DNA from: Alviniconcha marisindica
Taxonomy: Eukaryota; Mollusca; Gastropoda; Provannidae
DNA length: 64,000 nucleotides
Reading direction: 5' to 3'
Assembly (NCBI GenBank): GCA_018857735.1
Contig: JABMCL010001927.1
Location: 62,001-126,000, forward strand
In this document: piece after piece, positions 33,404-47,300 of the stretch
Position numbering within the stretch: the stretch's first letter is position 1
Layout of the letters: each line of letters opens with the position of its first letter
Made by a program: the position numbers and the translations under genes
The notes under the pieces: model-generated
What the model was told of the DNA's origin: nothing
Seen by the model: only the letters and a program-made list of their open reading frames with translations
The model's database searches: none

Positions 33404-36400
33404 TCAGTCTTCTTTCTTCTCGGCATCTGTTTTGGGAGGACCAGCTTCCCCGTCTTCCTCCTCTATGGCCAAAGGGCCAGTGGTGTCGTCAGCTTCATCG
33501 GCCGCCAACACTGCTGCTGGGTTCTCAATCATCTCCTGACTGGTACCAAACTCGTTGACGCGCTTGGGGTCAATGCGGTATATCCACCGCTGGTACAGGT
33601 AAATGAAGAATATCACATCTGGAAAGGAAACAGACTTTCACTGTTAACACCCATATACAAACTGTTGGAGAGTTTCACTTTTTCTTCTTCTCTTTCTTCT
33701 TTTGTGTTTGTTTTCTGCTTGTGTGCATTTCTGCCTGTTTTTGCTACACGTGGAGTGTGCAGAAGAAATCCGTCTCTATTGTGACTGGGAAGGTACTATG
33801 CAAAAGCTTTGATGTGCTTTCTTTCAGTTGCTGCGTGCTATGCACACAAAGGGCACCTGGCCCAAAGAATCTCACAAAAAACAGCCCTAAATGCACACCA
33901 AGATACTGCAAATTGAGGTGCTGTGCAAGCCATCATATTTACAGTACCTGTCACAAAGGTAACGGACTGGAAAACACAACTCGCAAACACAGAGAAATCT
34001 TGGTTTGCATGGTGTAAATCCCCAGGTACACAACTACCTCTGGCACAAAAATCACAAAACATTCAGCGCGCTTTTACAAAAACCAACAGCAGACACAAAC
34101 ACAAGCAAGAACAGACGTGTGGAGTCACTGCACTGACCATCTCTGAGACAGCCCAGGCGGTAGAGCGTGGGCATTTTGATGACAAAGGCGAAGATGTCAT
34201 CGATGAAAGTGTTGAGCGCTTTGTAGGTCAACATGCGCCATGGGAGGTGGGCCACAGACTTCAGTTTGTAGTTGATGAACAGTTGAGGCGTCATCATGAT
34301 GAAGCCTGAAACATACAACCACACTTCAGTTTGCAGCCGATGAACGATGCAGGTATCATCTGAAACACACTAGTTCCTTGGCATTACGCAGTTGAGGTGT
34401 CCTGATGAAGGCTGAAACAACCAACCCCCAAAATGTGGGAAGTTGAGACATCATGATGGCAAAGTCTGAAATATGCAGTCATGCTGAACACTGTCAGATC
34501 TACAGCAGATTTCCTGTAGCATTACAAGAAAGAAAGAATACAACACATCTTTGCATGAAGCAGGAAAAATACAAACCAAATACACAGAAAAGATGGCTTC
34601 CGAAATGTTATGTTGGGATGGAAATAGCTTTGCTTGCTTTTTACGAGTCAAGCACTCAAGTACCTGTGAATTTCAACAGAAGCCCTGCATGCGAGTTGTT
34701 ACCTTGTATGTGAGTTGTTACCCTTGTATACGAGTTTTAACCCTGCATGAGAGTTGTTAACCCTTGCATGTGAGTTGTTGACCCTGCATACAAGTTGTTA
34801 ACCCTTGCATACAAGTTAACCCTTGCATGCGAGTTAACCCTTGCATACGAGTTGTTAACCCTTGCATGTGAGTTGTTAGCCCTGTGAGTTTTTAGCCCTG
34901 TGTGTGAGTTGTTAGCCTTAAATGCAAGTCGTTAGCCCTGTGTGTCTTGTTAGCCTTAAATGCAAGTTGTTAGCCCTGTGTGTGAGTTGTTAGCCTTAAA
35001 TGCAAGTCGTTAGCCCTGTGTGTGAGTTGTTAGCCTTAAATGCAAGTCATTAGCCCTGTGTGTGAGTTGTTAGCCCTGCATGCGAGTTATACGCCGTACA
35101 TAGGATTCACAAGCCCTGCATTTGAGTCTTTAACTCTGCGCTGGAGTCGTTACCCCCACATGCGAGTCATCAGCGCTGCACCTGACTTACAGCCATGAAC
35201 TTCAGCGCTGCACTTGACTTACAGCCATGCACTGAAGTCATCAGCGCTGCACTTGACTTACAGCCATGCACTGAAGTCATCAGCGCTGCACTTGACTTAC
35301 AGTCGTGCACTGAAGTCATCAGCACTGCACTTGACTTACAGCCATGCACTGAAGTCATCAGCGCTGCACTTGACTTACAGCCATGCACTGAAGTCATCAG
35401 CGCTGCACTTGACTTACAGCCATGCACCAAAATCAGTATCATTGCCAGTTATTAGTCCCACATAAGTCCTGCATGCAAGTCACTAGCCCTTTATAGGAGT
35501 CATTAGTCCTGCATGTGAGTCACTAGCCCTTTATAGCAGTCATTATCCCTGCATGCAAGTCCCAAGCCCTTTATAGCCATCATTAGCCCGGCATGCAAGT
35601 CACTAGCCCTTTACAGGAGTCATTAGTCCTGCATGCAAGTCACTAGCCCTTTATAGCCATCATTAGCCTGGCATGCAAGTCACTAGCCCTTTACAGGAGT
35701 CATTAGTCCTGCATGCAAGTCACTAGCCCTTTACAGGAGTCATTAGTCCTGCATGCAAGTCACTAGCCCTTTGTAGGAGTTGTTAGTCCTGTGTGAGTCA
35801 CTAGCCCTTTACAGGAGTCATTAGCCCAGCATGCAAGTCACTAGCCCTTTACAGGAGTCATTAGTCCTGCATGCAAGTCACTAGCCCTTTACAGGAGTCA
35901 TTAGTCCTGCATGCAAGTCACTAGCCCTTTACAGGAGTCATTAGTCCTGCATGCAAGTCACTAGCCCTTTGTAGGAGTTGTTAGTCCTGCATGCAAGTCA
36001 CTAGCCCTTTACAGGAGTTGTTAGTCCTGTGTGAGTCACTAGCCCTTTATAGCAGTCATTAGCCCTGCAAGCAAGTCACTATCCCTTTATGGCCGTCATT
36101 AGCCCATTATGGGAGTCATTAGCCCTGCATGTGAGTCACTAGGCCTTTATAGGTCATTAACCCATTATAGGAGTTGTTAGCCCTTTATAGGAGTCAATAG
36201 CCCTGCATGTGAGTCACTAGCCCTTTATAGGAGTCGTTAGTCCTGCATGGGAGTCGCGAGCCCTTTATAGGAGTTATTAGTCCTGCATGCGAGTCACTAG
36301 CCCTTTAAAGCAGTCATTAGCCCTTCATGTGAGTCACTAGCCCTTTATAGGAGTCGTTAGCCCTGCATGTGAGTCACTAGGCCTTTATAGGTCATTAACC

Positions 36401-39400
36401 CATTATAGGAGTTGTTAGCCCTTTATAGGAGTCAATAGCCCTGCATGTGAGTCACTAGCCCTTTATAGGAGTCGTTAGTCCTGCATGGGAGTCGCGAGCC
36501 CTTTATAGGAGTTATTAGTCCTGCATGCGAGTCACTAGCCCTTTAAAGCAGTCATTAGCCCTTCATGTGAGTCACTAGCCCTTTATAGGAGTCGTTAGCC
36601 CTGTATGTGAGTCACTAGCCCTTTATAGTAGTCATTAGCCCTTTATGGGAGTCATGAGCCCAGCACTGTGCCATTAGCCCTGTTAGCAAGCTATTACTAG
36701 CTCTGCACTTCAGGACTATGATCCAAACTTGCAGGTTTTGGGACAAGAGAAATCGGTCTTGACATAAACTAAGCCACAGATTTAATAACAACAAAAACTG
36801 ACACTGTCAGCTTTTCCTCCCACTCTCTTCGTTCCCTCAACCATAAAACAGTTAAAGAAAAGAAACACACTGACTTGCAGCTGCTTCAATCTTCCTTACC
36901 GAAGGTGAGCAGGAAGCCGTAGAGCATGTTGAGCACCCAGGAGTACCAGCCCCTGTGCTCCTGGTACACCAGGGAGTACACCGCGTAGCACGCCAGCAGC
37001 GGGTACAGCGCCCAGGACAGGTAGCGGAACGCTAGCTGAAAACACCACGGGAGTGAAAATAATACATGCACCCACGGTCCAAAGGGACAGCCCCACCAGC
37101 AAGGGGTTCAGCACCCACAGCAGGAAGCAGGCTGCCCACCACAAATGTGACTAGAAAAACAACAGCAGTGTTTCACCCTCTGTCCAAAATTCAAAGGAAG
37201 AGTCAAATGTGACTAGAAAAACAACAGCAGTGTTTCACCCTCTGTCCAAAATTCAAAGGAAGAGTCAAATGTGACTAGAAAAACAACAGCAGTGTTTCAC
37301 CCTCTGTCCAAAATTCAAAGGAAGAGTCAAATGTGACTAGAAAAACAACAGCAGTGTTTCACCCTCTGTCCAAAATTCAAAGGAAGAGTCAAATGTGACT
37401 AGAAAAACAACAGCAGTGTTTCACCCTCTGTCCAAAATTCAAAGGAAGAGTCAAATGTGACTAGAAAAACAACAGCAGTGTTTCACCCTCTGTCCAAAAT
37501 TCAAAGGAAGAGTCAAATGTGACTAGAAAAACAACAGCAGTGTTTCACCCTCTGTCCAAAATTCAAAGGAAGAGTCAAATGTGACTAGAAAAACAACAGC
37601 AGTGTTTCACCCTCTGTCCAAAATTCAAAGGAAGAGTGACCCAGTAAGGGGTTCAGTGTTCACAACAGGAAGCAGACTGCCAGCTGCAAACGTGACTAGA
37701 AAAACAGCAGCAGTGTTTCACCCTCTGTCCAAAGGAAATCACTTAGTATGGGGTACAGCTACCACAACAGGAAGCAGCTGCCAACTGCAAATGTGACTAG
37801 AAAAACAAGAGTACTTCACCCTCTGCCCAAAGGAAGGGTCACCCAGCATGGAAAACAGCTACCACAACGGCTGCAGAGCGTCACTATGTTTGCTTGCTTG
37901 TTAGTGTTGCTCAGCTAAAACCCTCAGCTGCTTCAGGCACCCAATGCTGCGTGAGAAGGTAGTGCGTGTAACAGCTTCCCCACACATGTACATTCCATCA
38001 TGCACGCAAGTGTCATGCATTACTGGCCTCTTCAGCAACTGCATTTTGACTACCAGTTTCGCTAATGGAATTCATCTTGTTATGAAGTACTCTTCATCTA
38101 AAGCTGAACATAATCCTAACATGGGACTCTGAACGCAACAATCATACTGCTTTAGTCCTGACTTTCTGGCTGGGGACATTAAGATGCCAGTGCCAACAGC
38201 CAAAGTGTAACAATGACACCCGTTAGTTCAACTCAAAAGCAAATGAGGATTTGGATTGGATTGATGATCGCTTACACAGCGCTATTCTCCGCTCTTTTGA
38301 GCAGACACATTGTGCTCGCATGTGGTTCTACTGGAGTGACTAGCTTTTTATAGCGCTTTTTCATTTAAAAAAAAAAAAAAAATCCACCAAAGTAGTGTAC
38401 TTACAGCGCCTGCATGGCTTGTGCCACATGAAACTGCAGCCATCTCGGTTCAAGTTCTGTGTACACCATACAACCGTGCCCCATGTCACTTCATGCAAAG
38501 CCACATACATAAGGTGTATGTGTGTTTAGCTATAACCTGCCACCCGCACTTTTGGCAGAATGACCGGGATCTTTTACGTGCTACTGCGGCAACACCGAGG
38601 TGGAACGGATAAGAGTCAGCACAGAAAGTCAACCCTGGAGAAGAAAATTCTCCTGTCACTCCTGCAGGGATTCGAACCCGCAACCTTTCAATCACAAGTC
38701 CAGCGCTCTAACCACTGAGCTATCCCCGCCCCCAGGAGAGAGCAATTACACCAAGGAGAACCAGACCACACGCTGGGTGACCTGATACTGAGAAAAAACA
38801 AGTTGACCAACAACAACAAAAATCAACCAATGAAGACATTCAAGTATTTTGTTTTCTACCGGTGAAGATATTCAAGCATCTGATTTCCTGGAACGCATTT
38901 TGTTTTCTGGAACTCGACAGGGCATGATTAAGAGCTTGTGTTACCCACAGTCAATAAATGTATCTACTCACATGCAGACAAAACAGCGCAGCAACACAAT
39001 ACCACTCTAGAGAAGAAACTCTGACTCACCATGTCATACTCCTTTGTAGCAGTGGATGTGTAGGTGGATTTGAACTCTATGGAAATACGTGGTAACACAC
39101 CCAGCATCTTCTCCCCTGGGTGTCGCTGCAAACACATACACCAACACACTCAGTTAACATGTACCTCTGCAAAATGCCCACACAACAACCAACAAAGCGT
39201 ACCTTTGCATAACACCAGCACAACCAATATGGGGAAAAAAGTGTGCCCCTGCAAAATACCCACAGTCACATAATCACCCTCAAAAACACAAAGTGTACTT
39301 AGGCAAAACACCCACACAACCTGCATCAGAGTGTACCCCAAAATGCACCCACACATCCACAATCATCATAAAAGTGTACTTTTGTGAAACATGTACACAA

Positions 39401-41298
39401 TCCCCATCACATGGTGTCTACATCTGACACATACACCTCCACAATCACCTTCAAAATGTACCTCTGCAAAGCCAAAACACAATGGTCATGAAACAAAGAG
39501 GCCAACCCTGCCAAGCAAACAGCCACTTGGACAAGCAGAGTAAACAACATGTGTATTTGGAATAAACAACACGTGTTCGAAGTAAACAGCCACTCGGACT
39601 AGTGGAGTAAACAACACGTGTGTTCAAAGCAAAAAGCCACTTAGAAAGTGGAGTAAACTACACACGTGTTCAAACCAGTCACTTGGACTAGTGGAGTAAA
39701 CAATATGCATGTTCATGGAGTAAACAACATGCGTGTTCAAAGTAAACAGCCACTTACTGACTCAGAGAAGTGGAATAAACAACACATGTGTTCAAAGCAA
39801 ACAGCCACCTGATCAAGTGGAGTAAACAACATGCATGTTCAAAGCAAACAGCCACTTGGCCAAGCAGAGTAAACAACACATGTGTTCAAAGCAAACAGCC
39901 ACTTTGAGAAGCAAAGTAAACAACATGCATGTTCAAACTCGTGTCTCAAACTGGCCAGACCCATGGCGCTGATGTACAACAACTTAAATCACTCACATAA
40001 ATCAGTGTGTACAACAATTCAAATCATTCTCATAAATCAGTTGTCGGGAACAGTTCAAATCACGCTCAGCTGCCATCTTTCTCTCCATTAAAAGACACTG
40101 TTCCTTTTACGTCATCAAGTGGTTTGTATGCACATAAAGTCTGCTCACACATAAAAGCATACAAACACACGCACAGACCTGTATATTGACTACTTTGTGG
40201 ATTTTCCAAATCTCAATGCAGAGGCCGACAAAGATGGAGATTTTGACAATGGTGTTGGTCTCATTGTCAATGACATACAAGAGAACTATCAGCGACTGGA
40301 AGACGTTGAAGAACACAGACCTCAAGGACAGCCCCTCCAGTGACTTACGGCTCCGCCAGAACTGAATGTCTGCACACACAAACATCTTTGGATTTTACAT
40401 ACACTGGAAAATGCCTGCACACACAAACATCTTTGGATTTTACATACACTGGAAAATGCCTGCACACACAAACATCTTTGGATTTTACATACACTGGAAA
40501 ATGTCTGCACACACAAACATCTTTGGATTTTACATACACTGTAAAATGTCAGCACACACAAATATCTTTGGATTTTACCTACACTGCAGAATGTCTGCAC
40601 ACACAAATGTCTTTGGATTTTACATACACTGGAAAATGTCTCCACACACACAAATGTCTTTGGATTTTACCTACACTGGAGAATGTCTGCACACACAAAG
40701 GTCTTTGGATTTTACCTACACTGGAGAATGTGCACACACAAATGTCTTTTGATTTTACCTACACTGGAGAATGTCTCCACACCCAAACGTCTTTGGATTT
40801 TACCTACACTGGAGAATGTCTGCACACACAAACATCTTTGAATTTTACCTACACTGGAGTTATCATTCATTTTAATGTTACTAGATGTGACAACATTTAT
40901 TAAAGGTAAAGTGGTCATAAATTTAAAGACTTCCAGTATCACTGTCATGACGTTTAAGGTCTATATATACTGAATAATGTGCTATGAGTGACAAACACTC
41001 CGGAAATGTTATTAACTGTGTACAGTGCAAATGCAACATCATCACAGGAAAGAGGCAAAAACAAGAGAATAATGTAGTAAAAGATACAAACATAAAGAGA
41101 TAGGGTACTCTTTGTTCATCAACCAAGCAGCACATTTTCACTCAAAATTCCGCTTCACATGTATGCCTGCACAGATACACACAAGTCTGCACCCATGCAT
41201 GCACACACACAGACACACACCTACCTGCACACATACACACAAACACCTGCACACAAACACATACATGCCAGCATGCATGCATACGCACAAGCAGGTAA

Positions 41299-41358
<60 letters not shown>

Positions 41359-44300
41359 CCCAACTCTTACCATTCTTGAAGGCCAGGAACTCAAAGACGC
41401 TGTGCAGGATGGACACAATGATGGTCATCGCCAACAGGTAGGGACTGGTCTCCAGGAAGGCCACCTATCAGAACGGAACAAAGAGCCACATTACAATACA
41501 CTTATGAAGCATAAGCCAAACTGATTCCAGCACCTCTGAGACCCACATGCCTAAAAACTTGGAAAAGCACTGTCATGCATCAATTGTTAAAAAACAAAAC
41601 AATAGCATGCTTATTCAAGGCTTTCTTTCCCCTTCAATAACACTACTTCACACAAGTGTTTGCCTCCCATCACTATTCACCTGCAACAAGCTGAGCATCT
41701 GTGGCCCCCCCTCCCATCACCTGCAACAAGCTCAGCAAGGGGTGCACTCCCCCCTCCCCTCCCCCTGCAACAAGCTGAGCATCTGTGCCCCCCTCCCCTC
41801 CACTTGCAACAAGCTGAGCATCTGTGGCCCCCCCTCCCATCACCTGCAACAAGCTCAGCAGGCCCCCCCCCCCTCACTGCAACAAGCTAGCACGGCCCCC
41901 CCCCCCTCAGTGCACTCCCCCCCCATACCCCAACATCTGAACAACTGTGTGCCCCCCTCCCACACTGCCCAAGCTGAGCATCTGTGGCCCCCCCCCCCCA
42001 TACCCACAACAATCTGAACAACTGTGGCCCCCCTCCCATCATCTGCAACAAGCTGAGCAACTGTGGTCCCCCCACCCCCCGCAACAATCTGAACAACTGT
42101 GGCCCCCCTCCCATCACCTGCAACAATCTGAGCAAGTGGTGCACTCCCCCCCACCCACCCCCCCTCCCATCACCTACACAAGCCGAGCAACTGTGGCCCC
42201 CCCCCCGCCTCCCATCACCTGCAACAAGCTGAGCAACTGGGAGGGGTTCACCTGTTTGGCTATATCTTCAGGCAAGGTTTCAGAACAGGACTACTTGGCT
42301 ATATCTTCAGGCAAGGTTTCAGAACAGGACTACTTGGCTGTATCTTTGGGCAAGGTTTCAGAACAAGACTCCTTGGCAGCATCTTTGGGCAAGGTTTCAG
42401 AACAAGGCTCCTTGGAAGTATATTCATGTATGGTTTTAGAACAAGACTACTTGGCAATATCTTCATGCAAGGTTTCGGAACAAGACCACTTGGCTGTATC
42501 TTCAAGCAAAAAGATGGGGTCTGGAAACAGGGGTGGTGGTCTCTCACCAGGGGCAGCCATTCCGCAGGCACTCCACCATACAGTTTTCACGGCCCCGTCT
42601 GTCCCCACAACAGCTCACCTTGAGGGAGTCCTGATCCTCGTCGTTGTCTTCCACAAGGTCAGTGCCCAGCACAGAGGTCCACTTGTTGCGCATGGACTGT
42701 GCTGCATACATCTGCCACCGGAACAGCGAGATGGGGCTGTAGGTCAAGGTCAGGTTCAGCACCCTGGCAACAGAGGGTCACGGTCACGCCATTGTTTTCA
42801 GCGGATTACTGTCACCAACACTAACACACACACCCAAATCTCTTGGAGCTATTATTCATTACACGCATATAAATAATCCTGCCTATCTCAGAGCATACAA
42901 TCATGTCCTTCATTTGAGGGCATACCTCTTTGTACTTGATCTTCTTATGGATTAACGCCCTGAGATAACCGTAATAGTTGACTGGGTGTAAAACACCAAA
43001 TTACTTACTTACTTACTTATGGATTGCTGTTTTTCTCTCTCTCCTTTTCCCACTTTCTCATTGATCTTTCTGGCAGAAAACTCTCTTTTCCCCAACTTTT
43101 CTTGATTATTATTCAAGGGGTACATTGGGCATGTCTATCCCGGGTAATAAAAACTCGCTCCATCTCAATCTGAACGACTTGAGTGTTGCCTGTGCTGTCA
43201 TAAATGTTGTGTGTAACTGGGAAATGATGTGCGGGGGGGAGGGGGGGGGACCAGAGTACCCACAGGCAACAAACCAACAACTGATCTGAAAATCAGTATC
43301 ACATAGACGGCAACTTCTCCCCTGACAGAAGTTGATCCCCCACCTTCAACACGTGCAAATAATATGGCATCCTTGACTGTGGAAGACAAAGCATGCATTG
43401 GCTGGCTGCCAGATGTGCAATAGGCAAGACACCTACTTGGTGGTGTGGTTGATGGGCATGTAGTCGCTGTGCAGGTTCCAGTAGTCGTTGAGGTAGATCA
43501 CAGGGTAGTACTTGTTGGCACCCGGGTAAAAGTCAATATCTGCCACAGGCCAAAAAAAACACACTGCAGGGTCAATCCCATTCACACTTAGACATCAATC
43601 ACTGAACCCAAAGGTCATTTGACCAAGGATGAAGATGAGGATGGTAACTGATGATGACACAGGGGTCCATTTCTGCTTCAAGGATGACTTGAGAGGGCCA
43701 CAGACCATGTCTACTGCCATAATTATCCGGGTGTTAACCAGGCCTGGGAACTGCAACACCTGCAATGTTGGTCAAGTAATTACAGTAACACCCTCAAAGA
43801 CGCATCCGTGAAGTGGATGAAGCTACGCCATGTGGACCCAGCCTCTCCATGGGGCCCGTAGCAGCACTCCCAGCTCTGGGTGGGAGCCAGTCAGGGCTGA
43901 AAATCCCATGGGACTGACGGAATTCAAACATGCGACCTTCCGACCCGCAGTCCAAAGCTATAACCACTACCCTACAGGGGCTGAAAGATGGAGTTTTTGT
44001 TTTTGTCCTTAAAACACGGCTGCATTCCCACTGCAGGGATCACGATGTTAGGCAGCTTCAGTTTGTATACCCCCTCCTCCTCTTTCTCCTACGTTATTGC
44101 TGGTTATAGGCGTCCACCTACATTCAGTCCAAAATTGCTCAAAGCCAACAATGGGGTTATTAACTACCAAATCCTCCTTTCAGTGGTGCATCACTGTATG
44201 GAAAACTTGATGCACACACTGGTAATGCATCTCCTAAGGAACAACTGCTTCACGTGGCTACAGTGGTTCAACTAAGGGGGATTCCACTCAACTGTATGCG

Positions 44301-47300
44301 GCAAACACTACTTGAACCACCAAGCCCCTATATATTAGTGGGCTGGATAGCTCAGCTCAGCTGGTAGAGCACTGGACCAAAAAGCAACACGCACGACTGA
44401 TGTGGGTTTGATTCCCATGGTGTAGTCAACTCTGTCCGTCAGTCAACTTCCATTGCAGAATCTCTTACTAGAAAAACAAGTAACTTACTTACTCCTACAC
44501 TGTAAGTTACAGTGTTTGTACAATCCCTACGTGCAATCACATGCACCAACACCTGTGCGCACATTAAAAATCCCAAACATCCCTACAGTTGTCATAATGC
44601 ATATGGCACATGTTCACAGACACATTTACATACTGCTCGCATACATAATCTATGCAATTAACCAGCCTCGCCTTATATATTTTATATACTTATCCCTTGG
44701 CTTATAGACTATCCAGCCAGCAACTGTAAAATTAAATGCCTTTAAAAAAAAAAAAACATTCCCAAACATTAGCAGCCATCAGTTTGGACATATGAAAATA
44801 CTGAACACACTCATACGACTGGGTAGAATCACTCTAGCGGCTTCTGCAGCCGTACCCAGGCAAGGTGACCCAAATTCTCAGTGAGGGATTAGTGACACAT
44901 CACAAGAAAAAGGTGGAGGAACAAAACAGGGAACTCACATTCGTCCAGAGGCTGCGGCACCGAGCCACGTATCCAGGGTGAGTGGTCATCCAGCATGTTG
45001 ATGGTCAAGTTTGGGTGCCAGTGAGACAGAATTTCAAAGGAGGACTGATTCGCCTTCTGCAAACACAAAACCCCCTTGAGAATACCTTGTTGCGGCAACA
45101 AATCTGCAGCAATCTTTTTGACCACTTCAGCACAATTTTGCTTAGTTAAATAGGAGAAGAAGAAAATAGTCATGCTCATCAGTTCCATTTTGACAAAACA
45201 AACAAAAAACAAAACAAAGATGATTGCCAGAATTCTAAAACTGCATTCTCAAAATGCTGTTTTATTGCACGGCAACATAGTACTCCCCACCCAGGTAAGC
45301 ATTAACTGTTTTATTGCACGGCAACATAGTACTCCCCACCCAGGTAAGCATTAACTGTTTTATTGCACGGCAACATAGTACTCCCCACCCAGGTAAGCAT
45401 TAACTGTTTTATTGCACGGCAACATAGTACTCCCCACCCAGGTAAGCATTAACTGTTTTATTGCACGGCAACATAGTACTCCCCACCCAGGTAAGCATTA
45501 ACTGTTTTATTGCACAAAAATGGAACCAGCTTTTTTACCTGTTGAAGGTCAGGGTGGACTTCCGTGGCACCAGTCAACAAGTTGACAGTGGACCGGAAAC
45601 GACGCTTCTTGAACTTGTTCAAACCTGCACGTCACGTGTTCACACAACTCCAGGACTGTCAACTTCAAATGACAAATCTACACAACTGGTCAAATTCCAG
45701 GCTCTTGTCCCACCTGCTATCATACTTACAAAGTACATATATATTCATATTAATTATTACATGTTCAGCATATTGCATCAGGAGTAATATGATGCAATAT
45801 TACTGAACTTAGTTTTCAAATTGGCTTGAAGTTGAAGTCAAAGAAAATGTGCAACTGTTTTCATCTGCATGCTTCATTGGGTTGCTCCATTATTATCTAC
45901 ACAAAAGAATTAGTTTTTTGCTGCAAGTTTCAGCTCCTCAAGGCACAGTCATGGGTTGCTCCATTAATATCTACACAAAAGAATTACTTTTTTGCTGCAA
46001 GTTTCAGCTCCTCAAGGTAGTCATGTTGGAGTTTCAGTATTTATCAATAAAGAGCTAAAAAAAGGTTGTTGTTGTTGATGACTTTTATATAGCGCTATTC
46101 TCCACTCCCAAGCCAACTCATTATGCTCACATGTGATCCTATATGAATGACTAGCTTTCCATAGCGCATTTTTGAATATCCACCGAAGTGGTGTACTTAC
46201 AGAGCTGGCATGGCTGGTGCCACATGAAACTGCTGCCATCTTGGCACATTCTGTGTACACCATGCAACCTTGCACCATATCACTGCATGCAAGCCACACA
46301 TGTAAGGTGCATGCGTATTTAGCTGTAACCTGCCAACTGCACTTTCGGCAGAATGACCAGGGTCTTTTACGTGCTACTGCGATAACAGGTTGCCTTGTGT
46401 TATATTCAGTACTTTTGACACATATACCAACTTTGTTTATGACATCACTGATGGTGATACAGACACTGATGGGCACAAAATGGCAGCACTCGGTGTCAGG
46501 TTTTCGCAATTTTCAAACAGGATGAAAAATCAAGTGAAAAACTCATACATATTTTTTCCCCATTTCATTTCTATTCATTGGGTCACTGACACCTTTCAGA
46601 TTTGGTTATCCTTAAAATACAAAGCAAAAGAGGAAGGAAAATGCAGAAGAGTGAGAGAGAGAGAGAAACACACACACACAACAACAACAAAAAGTCCAAA
46701 GAAGCATTTTCACCACCATTTTTCTGTTGTTGTTATCAACTTTTGCATCAGATCCCTTAGATCGTAAAATTAGTAATACAATAAAGCTTACCTTATTATA
46801 AAGCTATCAGCTATGTAATACTATGTAATACTTGGTCATAAATCTTTAACAGGCTCTTTCTACAATAGAAGCATTTCCATTTATGCTTTCAGTTTTTCTT
46901 TTTAATTCATTACACATATAATATATGCAAGCACATATCATATGCATGCATGCACACACACACAGTGACACACACACATGTTTCTAAAAGTCTATTATAA
47001 TCCCCTTTTATATCTTTAAAACATCAAATTCTAGGAGAGGAAAAAAATGACAACCCCAAATCAGGACATTTGCACACATACGTTTAGATCGGTAGACGGT
47101 GTATTTTTTGGAGTAGAGCTTGTTGGCTCTGTCGGCAGGGTTGGGAGACTTCCCTTCCTTGACGATGTAGACGTGGAGGTACATGGACCCATTGTTCTGC
47201 AGTGTCTGTCACAAGAAAAACACAGTCCTCACATCAGCACACACAGGCACACAAAATGCAGAAGCAATTTTATAATAGTAATATACTAATAACAATATTT

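Noticed and set aside
37140..37650. CRISPR-like array of regular repeats
   Set aside because: The whole 62-bp unit repeats without unique spacers, and this is an animal genome; it is a minisatellite.
38660..38735. Functional tRNA gene on the minus strand
   Set aside because: A and B boxes are good, but the acceptor stem is not convincingly paired and the sequence continues into a SINE body also found elsewhere.
40340..40903. 187-codon open frame with [15 protein letters not shown] repeats
   Set aside because: It is the plus-strand reading of the 45-bp array upstream of CLPTM1 exon 10.
41947..42876. 309-codon open frame on the plus strand
   Set aside because: It covers two minisatellites and the antisense of CLPTM1 exon 8.
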